Assembly (NCBI GenBank): GCA_017643925.1
Contig: JAEPML010000024.1
Coordinates: 1-63,630 of the forward strand
DNA length: 63,630 bases
Reading direction: 5' to 3'
Source of the DNA: Roseibium sp.
Lineage (GTDB): Bacteria; Pseudomonadota; Alphaproteobacteria; Rhizobiales; Stappiaceae
A program made the position numbers and the translations under genes. Below are positions 35,500-43,843 of this stretch, one piece after another (the stretch's first letter is position 1; each line of letters opens with the position of its first letter). The notes under the pieces were generated by a model. It worked only from the letters and a program-made list of their open reading frames with translations, ran no database searches and was not told the origin of the DNA.

Positions 35500-35532
35500 A
35501 TTGGATCCAATATTCAATAAAAAATATTCAAT
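35500..35532. promoter_or_regulatory. Candidate GntR operator in the hydroxyproline control region
   Basis: A perfect 12-bp palindrome ATTGGATCCAAT (35500-35511) overlaps the first of two direct repeats AATATTCAAT (35509-35518 and 35523-35532), between the divergent binding-protein and GntR genes. The length and symmetry fit a GntR/FCD dimer site. Confidence 0.55.
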
Positions 35533-35596
35533 TTGTTTTTTCGCTTCACCAAAATGGGACCTTCCCCTAAAAGGGTGGCGTAAGGAGAGTTGGCTT

Positions 35597-36256
35597 ATGA
35601 AACTGAAATCGATGGATATTTCCGCGACCGCGTCCGCGTCCTCAATCGTGTTCGATGCGCTCAGGAAAGCCATTATCGAGGGCCAGCTCGAAGAAGGAGA
35701 GCCGCTGCGCCAGGACGAGATCGCGCGCCTTTTCAACACCAGCCGAATCCCTGTGCGCGAGGCGATTTCACGTCTGGAAGAACAGGGGCTGGTCAAGACC
35801 CAGCGCTACAAGGGAGCTGTTGTCGCCGGCTTGTCGCCGCAGGAAACGGAGGAGATTTTCGACCTCCGCGCCCTCGTCGAGCCGGAAATCATCCGCAACG
35901 CCGTACCGAAAATGTCGAAGGAAGATCTCGCGCTTGCACGTGAGAAATGCGCTGCCTTTTCGGCCTCTCCCGATCCCATGACTTGGGGTGATCTCAATCG
36001 GGATTTCCACGAAACACTCCACGGCGCCAGCGATCTCAAATTTTTCCTGGAGATCGCCCACAATGCCATCGACCGCGTGGAGCGTCAGATCCGCGCGCAG
36101 CTCGTCATGAGCAACGGCATGGAGCGCGCCGGCCGTGAGCATTTCGGTATCCTGGAAGCATGCGAAAACGGGGATGCGGAACTCGCTGCGAAGCTGACCC
36201 GCGACCATATTCAGGGCGCCAAGAAGTCCCTCCTGGCGCACCTGTCAGTCAAGTGA
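35597..36256 (+). CDS. GntR-family regulator (FCD subfamily), probable hydroxyproline-island regulator
   Basis: A 219-residue GntR regulator. The winged helix (residues about 15-78; IVFDALRKAIIEGQLEEGEPLRQDEIARLFNTSRIPVREAISRLEEQGLV in outline) is followed by an all-helical FCD domain with RDFHETLHG and later His residues that bind a metal and the effector. It faces the transporter-enzyme operon across about 200 bp, the usual place for its regulator. ATG 35597 has TAAGGAGAG upstream. It is probably a repressor relieved by hydroxyproline or a pathway intermediate; that is inference. Confidence 0.88.
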   Translation: MKLKSMDISATASASSIVFDALRKAIIEGQLEEGEPLRQDEIARLFNTSRIPVREAISRLEEQGLVKTQRYKGAVVAGLSPQETEEIFDLRALVEPEIIRNAVPKMSKEDLALAREKCAAFSASPDPMTWGDLNRDFHETLHGASDLKFFLEIAHNAIDRVERQIRAQLVMSNGMERAGREHFGILEACENGDAELAAKLTRDHIQGAKKSLLAHLSVK

Positions 36257-36324
36257 CGGGGCAGGCTGTCTGCCTGATCGACGTGTACCAATAACCGCTG
36301 ACATTCTTTCGCAACGACGCCTGG

Positions 36325-38235
36325 TCAAAGTGTCTTCAAATACTCCAGTAATGCTTTGAGCTTGTCCGGGTCGTTGGCCAGTTCATCGGTGCCATAAACC
36401 GGGCCGTCATGTCCCTCGTTGGAATTGCCCGGCGCGCTCGTGTCGAAATCGAATGCTCCTTCGCTGACAAAACCGATGGTCTCCGGGTCGAACTCCCGAG
36501 ATCCGACCTTGAAGGTCTTCTCACGCATGTCCGCCGGCAGCAGCAAGTCACGCATGGTTCTGACCGATCCGTTGTGCAGGTAGGGCGCCGTGGCCCAGAT
36601 CCCGTTCAAGGGCCGTGCTTTGTAGCAGGCCTTGGTTCCCTCCGGAAAACAGGATGACCCGGACGCGACCGGCTCATAGTCCGACTGCTTGTCTCCGAAC
36701 GTGTCCAGGAAACCCTTGATGGCCTCGAGTTTGGCTTCCCTGCTGCTGCTGTCCCATTTTGCCAACAGCCGCTCACCCGCCTCTTGAAGCCTGTCCTGTG
36801 TCGATTCGGGGCGCCCCGCCTTGAGTGCGTCGATGACAGCACGCGGGTCTTCCAGGAAGGACCGCACGATCGCACCGGTGACGGCATAGGCGAGGATCTG
36901 GATTTTCTTGACCTCGTTCTCGTTTTCCTCCTCGAACTTTTTCCCTTCGCTGGCCGTGATCAGATACCGCACATATTGTCCCGTCAGGTCCGGGGCCTGT
37001 GACGTCCTGTCCAGAAAGTTGCGGGCCATGGTCTCGTCGGTTCGCAGATCGCGCGGATTGTCCTCGTTCCCGACCGGGATCATCACCGCGCGGACCGTTC
37101 TGTTGATGTCGGCGCGGTCGAATTCGTCCGTGTGACAGGACGCGCACATATCCTTGAAAAGCAGCTTGCCCTGAGCTGCAAGATCCTCGTCCGGAGCAGG
37201 AAGCGTGGTATCGCTCCAGCGCGGTGACTGCATCTTCCACAAGAGCGTTTCCAGCGTGGCAAGGCCAGCGACATCGACCGAAGAGTCATGCCCGAGCGGC
37301 AGCACGATGCGCTTGCGCAAATCCAGACTGCCGAAGACACCCAGAACCTCGCCGACATTGCGGCCCAGCGCACCCAGCTTTGCGTTGCGCACGCTGCCGT
37401 TCCACTGAACCTTGTCATGTTGCGGCGTGTCCCAGACAAAGGGATAGCTGACTGGAGCATTGGCCGGCTCCCTGTTGTCCGGCTCTTCCAGCGCGGAAAC
37501 GGATGTTTCATTGTAAATCGCCCCGAGCGCGTCCAGTCGGCCATGCCCGTAGGCAGTGTCTCCCTTGTTGCGCTCGTTCCAGACATCGCGAATGTCGGTG
37601 ACTTTTTGAAGTTGCCTGCGCAGCCTGCTTTTCCAGCCGGTGCTTTTTATGTCGCGTTCTTCGGCATCCGAGAAGACCGAGGCTGCAAACCGGTCGAACT
37701 TGTCATCGTCCGCCAAGGTCGCCTGCATGGCCTCCACCAACTCGGTGAAGGTTGCTTCAAAGTCACCCATCGTCGGCGCGCCGTCGATCAGGAACTTGGC
37801 GCCCTGATACTCGACCTGCCCCGTATGGCAGGCGGAACAGGTCAACCCCAGCCAGCGGTCGGAAATGAGTTTGTAGCGGAAATTGTCTTCCGCATTTCCG
37901 AATGTGAACCCGATAGGCAGACCATCCGGGTTCATTGGGGTTGGGCTCTGAGGCAGATAACCAAGCCGGTTTATGTTTGACGGGCTTGCGAATTTTTCGG
38001 TGTTGCCGGCTTGTTCAAGATTGAGGAACCAGAGATAGGGAATGATCTGCGATCCCTGGTCGGTGAACCAGAATTTCTGCCTGTCTTCGCAATCAAGGTT
38101 TTGCGGAAGCACGACTTCCGTGTCGAATGCCCCGTCGAAGGTACCGCTGTCACAGGTCTGGGCAAACGAAAACTGCGTGGCCGCGAGCCAGAGAACTGCC
38201 GTCAGTGAAAGGCCGCATGATGTAGAGATCCGCAT
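36325..38235 (-). CDS. Periplasmic di-haem cytochrome c peroxidase/RoxA-like protein
   Basis: A 636-residue exported protein with signal peptide MRISTSCGLSLTAVLWLAATQFSFA. Two c-type haem motifs are visible: CSACH at 133-137 and CASCH at 364-368, and the C-terminal KARPLNGIWATAPYLHNGSV is a mark of the MauG/bacterial peroxidase superfamily. The size and spacing fit the long RoxA/RoxB-like branch better than the roughly 330-residue peroxidases. RoxA cleaves rubber using O2, but many relatives have unknown roles. The catalase-like gene lies 51 bp upstream, and the two are likely co-transcribed. Confidence 0.82.
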   Translation of the reverse strand: MRISTSCGLSLTAVLWLAATQFSFAQTCDSGTFDGAFDTEVVLPQNLDCEDRQKFWFTDQGSQIIPYLWFLNLEQAGNTEKFASPSNINRLGYLPQSPTPMNPDGLPIGFTFGNAEDNFRYKLISDRWLGLTCSACHTGQVEYQGAKFLIDGAPTMGDFEATFTELVEAMQATLADDDKFDRFAASVFSDAEERDIKSTGWKSRLRRQLQKVTDIRDVWNERNKGDTAYGHGRLDALGAIYNETSVSALEEPDNREPANAPVSYPFVWDTPQHDKVQWNGSVRNAKLGALGRNVGEVLGVFGSLDLRKRIVLPLGHDSSVDVAGLATLETLLWKMQSPRWSDTTLPAPDEDLAAQGKLLFKDMCASCHTDEFDRADINRTVRAVMIPVGNEDNPRDLRTDETMARNFLDRTSQAPDLTGQYVRYLITASEGKKFEEENENEVKKIQILAYAVTGAIVRSFLEDPRAVIDALKAGRPESTQDRLQEAGERLLAKWDSSSREAKLEAIKGFLDTFGDKQSDYEPVASGSSCFPEGTKACYKARPLNGIWATAPYLHNGSVRTMRDLLLPADMREKTFKVGSREFDPETIGFVSEGAFDFDTSAPGNSNEGHDGPVYGTDELANDPDKLKALLEYLKTL

Positions 38236-38286
38236 GGTCCTGCATTCCCTTTCAAGTTTTCACGAATGAGCGTTCAGGATTGTCGC

Positions 38287-39489
38287 CTAGTAACCGTCGG
38301 CACCTCGATGACTGGCCGAGCTGAAGTAAACCGGTTTGCGCAATCGATTGATGCCCCCGAGGGGCCTGTGCGCGGAAAGCGAATGCCAGGGATTGAAGGC
38401 CAGCCTCTCGCAATGCTCAGCCTCGACCGCACCGTGCGGTGTCTGGGGAGCATGAACCGAGATCGTGGCAACGGGGATGTAACCGGCAAGCTCGCCTTCC
38501 CAGATCGTCGTTGCATCCTCGATATTCAGACCATCCTCACCCTCGTTGCGGGTCTGAACCATGAAGTCGTATTCGAGGATCGTATCGCCCTGCATCGTGT
38601 TTCGGACCGCATCCTGGAGGTAATCGGGTGCCGGGATGTCGGACGTGATCGTGTCGAACGGTTCCTGTTCAACGGGCTCGCGCGGCGCGACGGAAAACTT
38701 CATGACCCGCCCGGGCCCGAACAGGAAAGGTGCGGCTCCGAAATATTGAACTTCCATGGGGTTTCGCACGGTTTTCTGTGCGATTGCGGCAGCAACCTTT
38801 GCAGAAGCGATTGTTCCTTTCAGATCTTGCGCTGACAGTCCGCTCAACAGCGGGTCTCTGGCCACCATGTCTTGCAGGAACTGCCGCTTCTGTGTGATGG
38901 CACTGTCTTCACCATCGACCTCGGGCCCAAGGCTGGCGAGCACTGCCGGGAGGAAATAGGCGGTCGGGTCCGCGCCAAGCGGATCACGGTCGAGAATTTT
39001 TTCAAGACGCAGATAATCGCGGACATTTGCAAAGGCAAACATGGGCGTGTTGATCAACAGGAAGTCCTGATTGTGTCCGCCATTGTCCTGGGAGAGCATT
39101 TCACCGTCGACATCCATCACCTTGATGGCCATGCCCCGGCTGCCATTTTGCCTGATCCCGTCTTTTCCCGCTTTCAGGTCATCTTCGCGCAGCACCGCTG
39201 CATTGGAAAAGCGGATCCACGCTTCGTGTGTCTTCCCGGGACAGGCGAACAACCCGACGCGAAGATCCTCCGCTATGTCCTCCCGGATCGTGAATTCAGC
39301 CCGCACGCACCCATGGGATTTGGCATGAACTCCGCGCAGGACCTTCCCGTCCTGGGACGCGTCATTTTCGGCGCGTTTGTCCTGCAGTCTTGTTCCGATC
39401 CTAACAATTTCTTCTATGCCGGCACTTTCCTCGTCTGGCACGACTTCAACAGACAGGCGTTTGTCGCCATGACATCCGGGCGCTTCCAT
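38287..39489 (-). CDS. Catalase-family haem protein (SrpA/allene-oxide-synthase-like)
   Basis: A 400-residue protein with the catalase core: GVHAKSHGCVRAEFTI (distal His near residue 55), IRFSNAAV, GSRGMAIKVMDVDG and NQDFLLINTPMFAFANVRDY correspond to catalase segments, and AAPFLFGPGRVMKFSV continues the barrel. The C-terminal part differs: the usual proximal tyrosine segment of catalases was not found, and the protein ends in LAFNPWHSLSAHRPLGGINR, common in catalase-like proteins encoded beside di-haem peroxidases. No signal peptide is seen. ATG 39489 is preferred for its GGGAG five bases upstream; 39501 and GTG 39522 are alternatives. It is probably co-transcribed with the peroxidase gene. 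Confidence 0.78.
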   Translation of the reverse strand: MEAPGCHGDKRLSVEVVPDEESAGIEEIVRIGTRLQDKRAENDASQDGKVLRGVHAKSHGCVRAEFTIREDIAEDLRVGLFACPGKTHEAWIRFSNAAVLREDDLKAGKDGIRQNGSRGMAIKVMDVDGEMLSQDNGGHNQDFLLINTPMFAFANVRDYLRLEKILDRDPLGADPTAYFLPAVLASLGPEVDGEDSAITQKRQFLQDMVARDPLLSGLSAQDLKGTIASAKVAAAIAQKTVRNPMEVQYFGAAPFLFGPGRVMKFSVAPREPVEQEPFDTITSDIPAPDYLQDAVRNTMQGDTILEYDFMVQTRNEGEDGLNIEDATTIWEGELAGYIPVATISVHAPQTPHGAVEAEHCERLAFNPWHSLSAHRPLGGINRLRKPVYFSSASHRGADGY

Positions 39490-39522
39490 GACCTCTCCCA
39501 TCGCTCTTAACGGTGTCGCCAC

Positions 39523-39837
39523 CTCGCTTAAATTTAATGCAATCTGTAATTAAGATTTTTGGTTAAACACCAGAAGATTGCATTGTTTTACAAAGAGAGT
39601 CACGAGTTAATTTCCCGGAGAGACAGCCACCACAGGTTTCAGTTAGGTCAGCTACAAGTAAAACCCCTTGGAGGTGCGTCTGGGGCACGCCGGAACAAAC
39701 CGTGGCGCAAGCCGCATATTGCCTGTGCATTTCGCTACAATTCTTTTGAAATCTCGAGATCTCGCGTTTAACCGAACCGGAATTTGCGCAAAGTAAGCCA
39801 GCAACTGTTCAGGTGAACACTGGCGGGACACGAAATC
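39523..39837. other. Intergenic control region
   Basis: About 315 bp between the divergent catalase-like and PAS-LuxR genes. It is AT-rich near the catalase-like gene and is the likely site of both promoters. A 70-codon plus-strand frame inside it looks non-coding. No clear operator or RNA was recognised. Confidence 0.4.
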
Positions 39838-40461
39838 ATGACTTTGGCACTGCGCGACGATTTCTTCAAAGACGACATCTTCAAATCGGTCTTTGAAGAC
39901 GCTTCCGACGGAATGTGGATCCTCCACGACAGAAAGCTGATGATGTGCAACAACTCGGCAGCACATTTGCTCGGCTACAAGGATCCGGATGATCTGCAGA
40001 ACCTCCATCCTGCAGAGATATCGCCCCGGCGCCAGCTTGACGGTCAATGGTCCAGCGAAAAAGCTCATGAAATGATGAGCATCGCCAGGCACAACGGGCA
40101 TCACCGGTTTACGTGGCAACACCTGCACAAAGACGGCTCAAGGATTTCCATGGAGGTCAGCCTCAATGTTGTCCATTACAAGCACTTGCGGCCGTTGCAC
40201 GTCGTGTGGCGTGACGTTTCCGAAGACACCACGGATTCTCGCAATCGCATCTCCCATCGCGAACAGGAATGCCTGATCTGGACCGCACTTGGCAAAACCT
40301 CGGTACAGACAGCCGAAATTCTCAGCCTGTCAGAACAGACGATCAACAATTACCTGGCTTCGGCAACCCGAAAACTGCACGCCAACAATCGCACCCAGGC
40401 CGTCGCGATCGCCTATGAACAGGGCTTGCTGAAACGTCCCAACAAACGCCGGGAACACTAA
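39838..40461 (+). CDS. PAS-LuxR transcriptional regulator
   Basis: A 207-residue protein with a PAS sensor (about residues 14-130; SVFEDASDGMWILHDRKLMMCNNSAAHLLGY at its start) and a LuxR-type helix-turn-helix (about 140-200; ISHREQECLIWTALGKTSVQTAEILSLSEQTINNYLASATRKL in outline). There is no receiver domain, so it would sense a signal directly rather than being phosphorylated. Its divergent position makes the catalase-like/di-haem peroxidase operon a plausible target. It ends before a clear terminator. The PAS ligand, perhaps haem, flavin or an organic molecule, cannot be told. Confidence 0.87.
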   Translation: MTLALRDDFFKDDIFKSVFEDASDGMWILHDRKLMMCNNSAAHLLGYKDPDDLQNLHPAEISPRRQLDGQWSSEKAHEMMSIARHNGHHRFTWQHLHKDGSRISMEVSLNVVHYKHLRPLHVVWRDVSEDTTDSRNRISHREQECLIWTALGKTSVQTAEILSLSEQTINNYLASATRKLHANNRTQAVAIAYEQGLLKRPNKRREH

Positions 40462-40536
40462 CCCTGGCAAAGGTGAGCGCTGAGAAGAGCCCGGCCCGAT
40501 CGACTTAGCTTCGCTATAGTGCCAACGAAGTATCGG

Positions 40537-40574
40537 AAACCCGCAAACGCCAAACAGCGTTTCGCGGGTTTTTT
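40537..40574 (+). terminator. Intrinsic terminator after the PAS-LuxR gene
   Basis: Stem AAACCCGCAAACGC paired with GCGTTTCGCGGGTTT (one bulge) and a run of six T on the plus strand, 76 bp past the stop codon. Confidence 0.88.
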
Positions 40575-40667
40575 GCTTCACCCCGAAATTTCCTCAATTG
40601 CAGAATACTGATCGGTGCAAATAGTTTAGGTATTCCAGTACTCCTGTTTCACCGGAACCGCTTGCCC

Positions 40668-42485
40668 ATGACACCTGATGTTTTGTTTGTCTTCGGACTG
40701 ATTGGCGTTGCCGCCGTGCTGATGGCAAGCAACCGGGTGCGTTATGACCTCGTCGCCCTGATTGTTGTTGTGGCGCTCGTTCTCGGAAACATCTTGAGTG
40801 TCGGTCAGGCTCTGTCCGGGTTCGGCAGCTCGGTGGTCATTCTGGTGGCCTGTCTGCTCGTTGTTGGCGAGATGCTGGAGCGGACCGGGGTTGCCCGGTT
40901 TGTCGGTGACCTCATCCTGAAAAAGGGCGGCTCCAACGAGACCCGCCTGCTTGTGCTGCTGATGGTCAGTGCGGCCATCCTCGGCAGCGTCATGAGCTCC
41001 ACGGCGGTCGTTGCCATCTTCATTCCGATCGTGCTCAAGATTGCCGCTGATACCGGCCTCAACAAGTCCCGCCTGCTGTTGCCCATGTCCTATGCCGCCC
41101 TGATTAGTGGCATGCTGACCCTGATCGCAACGACACCGAACCTGGTGGTGAGCGACGAGTTGGTCGCCCAAGGCTATCAGGCACTCGGGTTCTTCTCGTT
41201 TTTCCCGATCGGCATGTTGATCCTGGCAGTGACCGTCCTCTACATGCTGTTTTGGGGCCGCATGCTGCTCGGCGCCACCGCTCCTGCGCAACAGCCCCAA
41301 AAACGTCGGCGCGCCCGCACCGCAGCCGACATGTGGGGCGCCTTCCAGCTCGAAGGCGACGTCAATGACTTCTGGATAGGTGGCCCCGTTTCCCTGGAAA
41401 CGATCCGCGAGATGGGCGAGGCAGGCGTCACCTTCGTGGCAAGACGCCGCCGTGGCGAGGACCGGAAACGCGAAACGGTGCTCTTCAGGGATGGCATGGA
41501 ACTTCAGCGCGACGATGTGGTTCTCGCCAAGGGGCCTCTGGAGGTTCTGGACCAGATTGCTGCACGATCGGACTTCACCCGACGCTCCGCGACAGGCGCG
41601 CGCCCTGAGGACTGGCGCGACTACCTAGGCCTGGCCGATGTGATGGTGCATCCGGAAGCCTCGATCGTCGGCGAAACACCGGAAACTGCCGTTTCGCACG
41701 ATGTTCGCGAATTGGAAGTGCTTGGCATACTGCGCAATGGTGACCCGGTTTCAGACCTTGCAAATGCCGAGATCAAGGGCGGGGACCGGTTGCTTGTTCT
41801 CGGCCCGTGGGACGAACTCGATGCTCTCATTGAGCAACGTGACGACTTTGTCCTTCTGTCCTATCCGAAAGAGCGCGAAGACACCGTTCCGATGTTGTCC
41901 AAATTTACCGTTGCGATTGTGATCCTCATCGGAATGGTTGTTCTGAGCGCGCTCAACATCGTACCGGTGACGATCGCCGTTCTGCTCGCGGCCATCGCCG
42001 CGGTACTGTTTCGCACGATGACTGCAGAGGACGCTTATCGCTCCGTCAGCCTGACGACACTCGTCCTCATTGCCGGCATGCTGCCACTGGCAAACGCCCT
42101 GGAAATGACAGGCGGGTCAGCATTGATCGTGGAGCAGTTGCTCCACCTGGTCGGGGAAGCGAACCCGAGGATCATGATGGGAGCGCTTTTCCTGCTGACC
42201 GCGACGCTCGGCCTGGTGCTGTCAAATACGGCGTCTGCAGTTCTCGTCGCACCGATTGCCATCACGGCAGCGGAAGCCCAGCAAGTATCGCCCTACCCAA
42301 TGGCAATCAGCGTTCTGATCGCCGCGTCGGCTGCGTTTTCAACCCCGGTTTCGACGCCCGTGGTGACGCTTGTTGTGACACCGGGCAACTACGCCTTTTC
42401 CGACTTTCTGAAACTCGGTGTCCCGCTCACGCTGATTGTCGGGCTGGTGACAATTCTGGTTACGCCTTTCCTGTTTCCTTTTTAG
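40668..42485 (+). CDS. SLC13/DASS-type transporter with two RCK_C (TrkA-C) domains
   Basis: A 605-residue inner-membrane carrier. Membrane halves (about residues 1-205 and 415-605) flank a cytoplasmic region with two RCK_C-type domains (about 230-300 and 320-400; VMVHPEASIVGETP and IKGGDRLLVLGPWDELDALIEQRDD). Membrane signatures SSTAVVAIFIPIVLKIA and TLIATTPNLVVSDELVAQG, and SNTASAVLVAPIAI in the second half, match divalent anion/sodium symporters. Members carry sulfate, dicarboxylates or tellurite-like anions; the substrate here is unresolved. ATG 40668 is preferred to the TTG six bases earlier. Confidence 0.87.
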   Translation: MTPDVLFVFGLIGVAAVLMASNRVRYDLVALIVVVALVLGNILSVGQALSGFGSSVVILVACLLVVGEMLERTGVARFVGDLILKKGGSNETRLLVLLMVSAAILGSVMSSTAVVAIFIPIVLKIAADTGLNKSRLLLPMSYAALISGMLTLIATTPNLVVSDELVAQGYQALGFFSFFPIGMLILAVTVLYMLFWGRMLLGATAPAQQPQKRRRARTAADMWGAFQLEGDVNDFWIGGPVSLETIREMGEAGVTFVARRRRGEDRKRETVLFRDGMELQRDDVVLAKGPLEVLDQIAARSDFTRRSATGARPEDWRDYLGLADVMVHPEASIVGETPETAVSHDVRELEVLGILRNGDPVSDLANAEIKGGDRLLVLGPWDELDALIEQRDDFVLLSYPKEREDTVPMLSKFTVAIVILIGMVVLSALNIVPVTIAVLLAAIAAVLFRTMTAEDAYRSVSLTTLVLIAGMLPLANALEMTGGSALIVEQLLHLVGEANPRIMMGALFLLTATLGLVLSNTASAVLVAPIAITAAEAQQVSPYPMAISVLIAASAAFSTPVSTPVVTLVVTPGNYAFSDFLKLGVPLTLIVGLVTILVTPFLFPF

Positions 42486-42539
42486 GCTCGACAGGTCAGG
42501 CAATCGCCCTGCGCTTATCGCTAAGAACATCCGCTCCAA

Positions 42540-42842
42540 TCACTTAAGTGAAGCGGCAATTTCGTTCCAGATAGCAGCGACATCACGATTTTCGGAGGGC
42601 TTCCCGGCCCTGCGAAACCAGTAGGCCGCATTGCCGAAATCTTCCTCGATCAGGTGACACAAGGCGTGAACCCAGTCGTGGTCGGGATTGCCCTCGTCCT
42701 GTTGGCAGATGGCGTGCGCTCTTTCCCATTCCGGTCCGAGTTTCAGGCGCCCCTTTTTCAGCCACCACAGCGACTTTAAAGGTTCGGAAAAGGCCTCGGG
42801 CGGCGTATCGCCATCAACCTCCATGTTCAAATGCTCAGACAT
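42540..42842 (-). CDS. Conserved small protein, function unknown
   Basis: A 100-residue soluble protein rich in Trp and acidic residues: SLWWLKKGRLKLGPEWERAHAICQQDEGNPDHDWVHALCHLIEEDFGNAAYWFRRAGKP is its core in outline, with helical spacing like a short repeat protein. ATG 42842 (MSEHLNMEVDG) is chosen over the longer frame, whose first 27 residues look like read-through of the upstream gene end. It lies 81 bp after the DUF2520 gene and is likely co-transcribed. No function can be assigned. Confidence 0.6.
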   Translation of the reverse strand: MSEHLNMEVDGDTPPEAFSEPLKSLWWLKKGRLKLGPEWERAHAICQQDEGNPDHDWVHALCHLIEEDFGNAAYWFRRAGKPSENRDVAAIWNEIAASLK

Positions 42843-42923
42843 CAGTTCGTTTCGTCCTGCTTGTTGATCGGATTGCCCCTTCAGTCGGGCGCAATCCTGC
42901 CCTCGGGGCTCAGCTACCGTCAC

Positions 42924-43766
42924 TCAAATACGGCCGTCCGTCTTGAGCTTGCGCGCCAGGGCACTCAATTCCCGGTAGATTTCACCGACTTCCGGTTTCC
43001 AGTTGGCAACGTCTTCTCCCTGCTTCCGGACGACAAAGTCGTCACCACGGGCAGCCGGACCCGTCAACGCGTTGCGTGGCCCCTCAGCCGAAACATTCTC
43101 ATAGGTTGCGCGCAACATGGTCACGTTCAGCTGTTGCGCAACGTCTTCCGGCACACCTGCTTCTGCCCAGGCTTCACACGCGATCGCCTGCAACACCACC
43201 GTGAAATTGTTGGAGATGACTGCGGCGGCGTGGTAGAGGCTCTTGCTCTTTGAGCTGATCGAAAACGGCTTTGCTCCCAGCTTCTTAAGGAGCGGGCCGA
43301 TTAATTCCAGCGCTTCCGCATCTCCCTCGACACCACAATACGTCCCGTTGAATTGTCTGACCGCAAGTTCGGGCGTTGCGAAGGTCAGCACCGGGTGAAC
43401 GCTCGCCAGGTGCCATCCCGATTTTCGCAAGGCGCTCATCTGGTCGGCTGCAAAAAACCCGCTGCAATGAAAGGCGACCGGTGGCTCTTGTCCGATTTCG
43501 CTCGCTGCGACGTGCTCTGCCAGCTGCTCGGCAACGTCCGCGATCCGGGTGTCCGGGACTGCCACTATCCAAAGACCTGCCGGACGCAACTCGCTGACGT
43601 CCCGAACGGCACGGCCAGCTCCCGCGAACCGGACCGCCTGTTCGGCAGAGGAATAGGAGTTGCTCTGAACGTCCTGGACGACGCATTCACGAACCCCGCC
43701 CAGAAGGCTGAGAAATGTCTGGCCGACACGTCCTGCCCCGATGAGATTCACAGTCAGCTGCGACAT
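42924..43766 (-). CDS. Rossmann-fold DUF2520 protein (ProC/ketopantoate reductase-like)
   Basis: A 280-residue two-domain protein. The N-terminal NAD(P)-binding fold has NLIGAGRVGQTFLSLL and GLWIVAVPDTRIADVAEQL; the C-terminal all-helical DUF2520 domain has SVHPVLTFATPE, KSLYHAAAVISNNFTVVLQAIA and PRNALTGPAARGD. This layout resembles 6-phosphogluconate-dehydrogenase-like reductases, but no reaction has, to my knowledge, been fixed for the family. The small Trp-rich protein gene follows it. It lies 77 bp after the SDR gene. Confidence 0.82.
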   Translation of the reverse strand: MSQLTVNLIGAGRVGQTFLSLLGGVRECVVQDVQSNSYSSAEQAVRFAGAGRAVRDVSELRPAGLWIVAVPDTRIADVAEQLAEHVAASEIGQEPPVAFHCSGFFAADQMSALRKSGWHLASVHPVLTFATPELAVRQFNGTYCGVEGDAEALELIGPLLKKLGAKPFSISSKSKSLYHAAAVISNNFTVVLQAIACEAWAEAGVPEDVAQQLNVTMLRATYENVSAEGPRNALTGPAARGDDFVVRKQGEDVANWKPEVGEIYRELSALARKLKTDGRI

Positions 43767-43843
43767 CCGCCACGCTCCCTCACCTTACCTGATGCTGGAC
43801 TAAACCAAACGCGCATGGCGCAAAGTAACTTGCGATCCCATGG

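Noticed and set aside
39559..39771. 70-codon plus-strand frame in the gap between catalase-like and PAS-LuxR genes
   Set aside because: No ribosome binding site, no hydrophobic or domain pattern, and its end lies close to the real downstream start.
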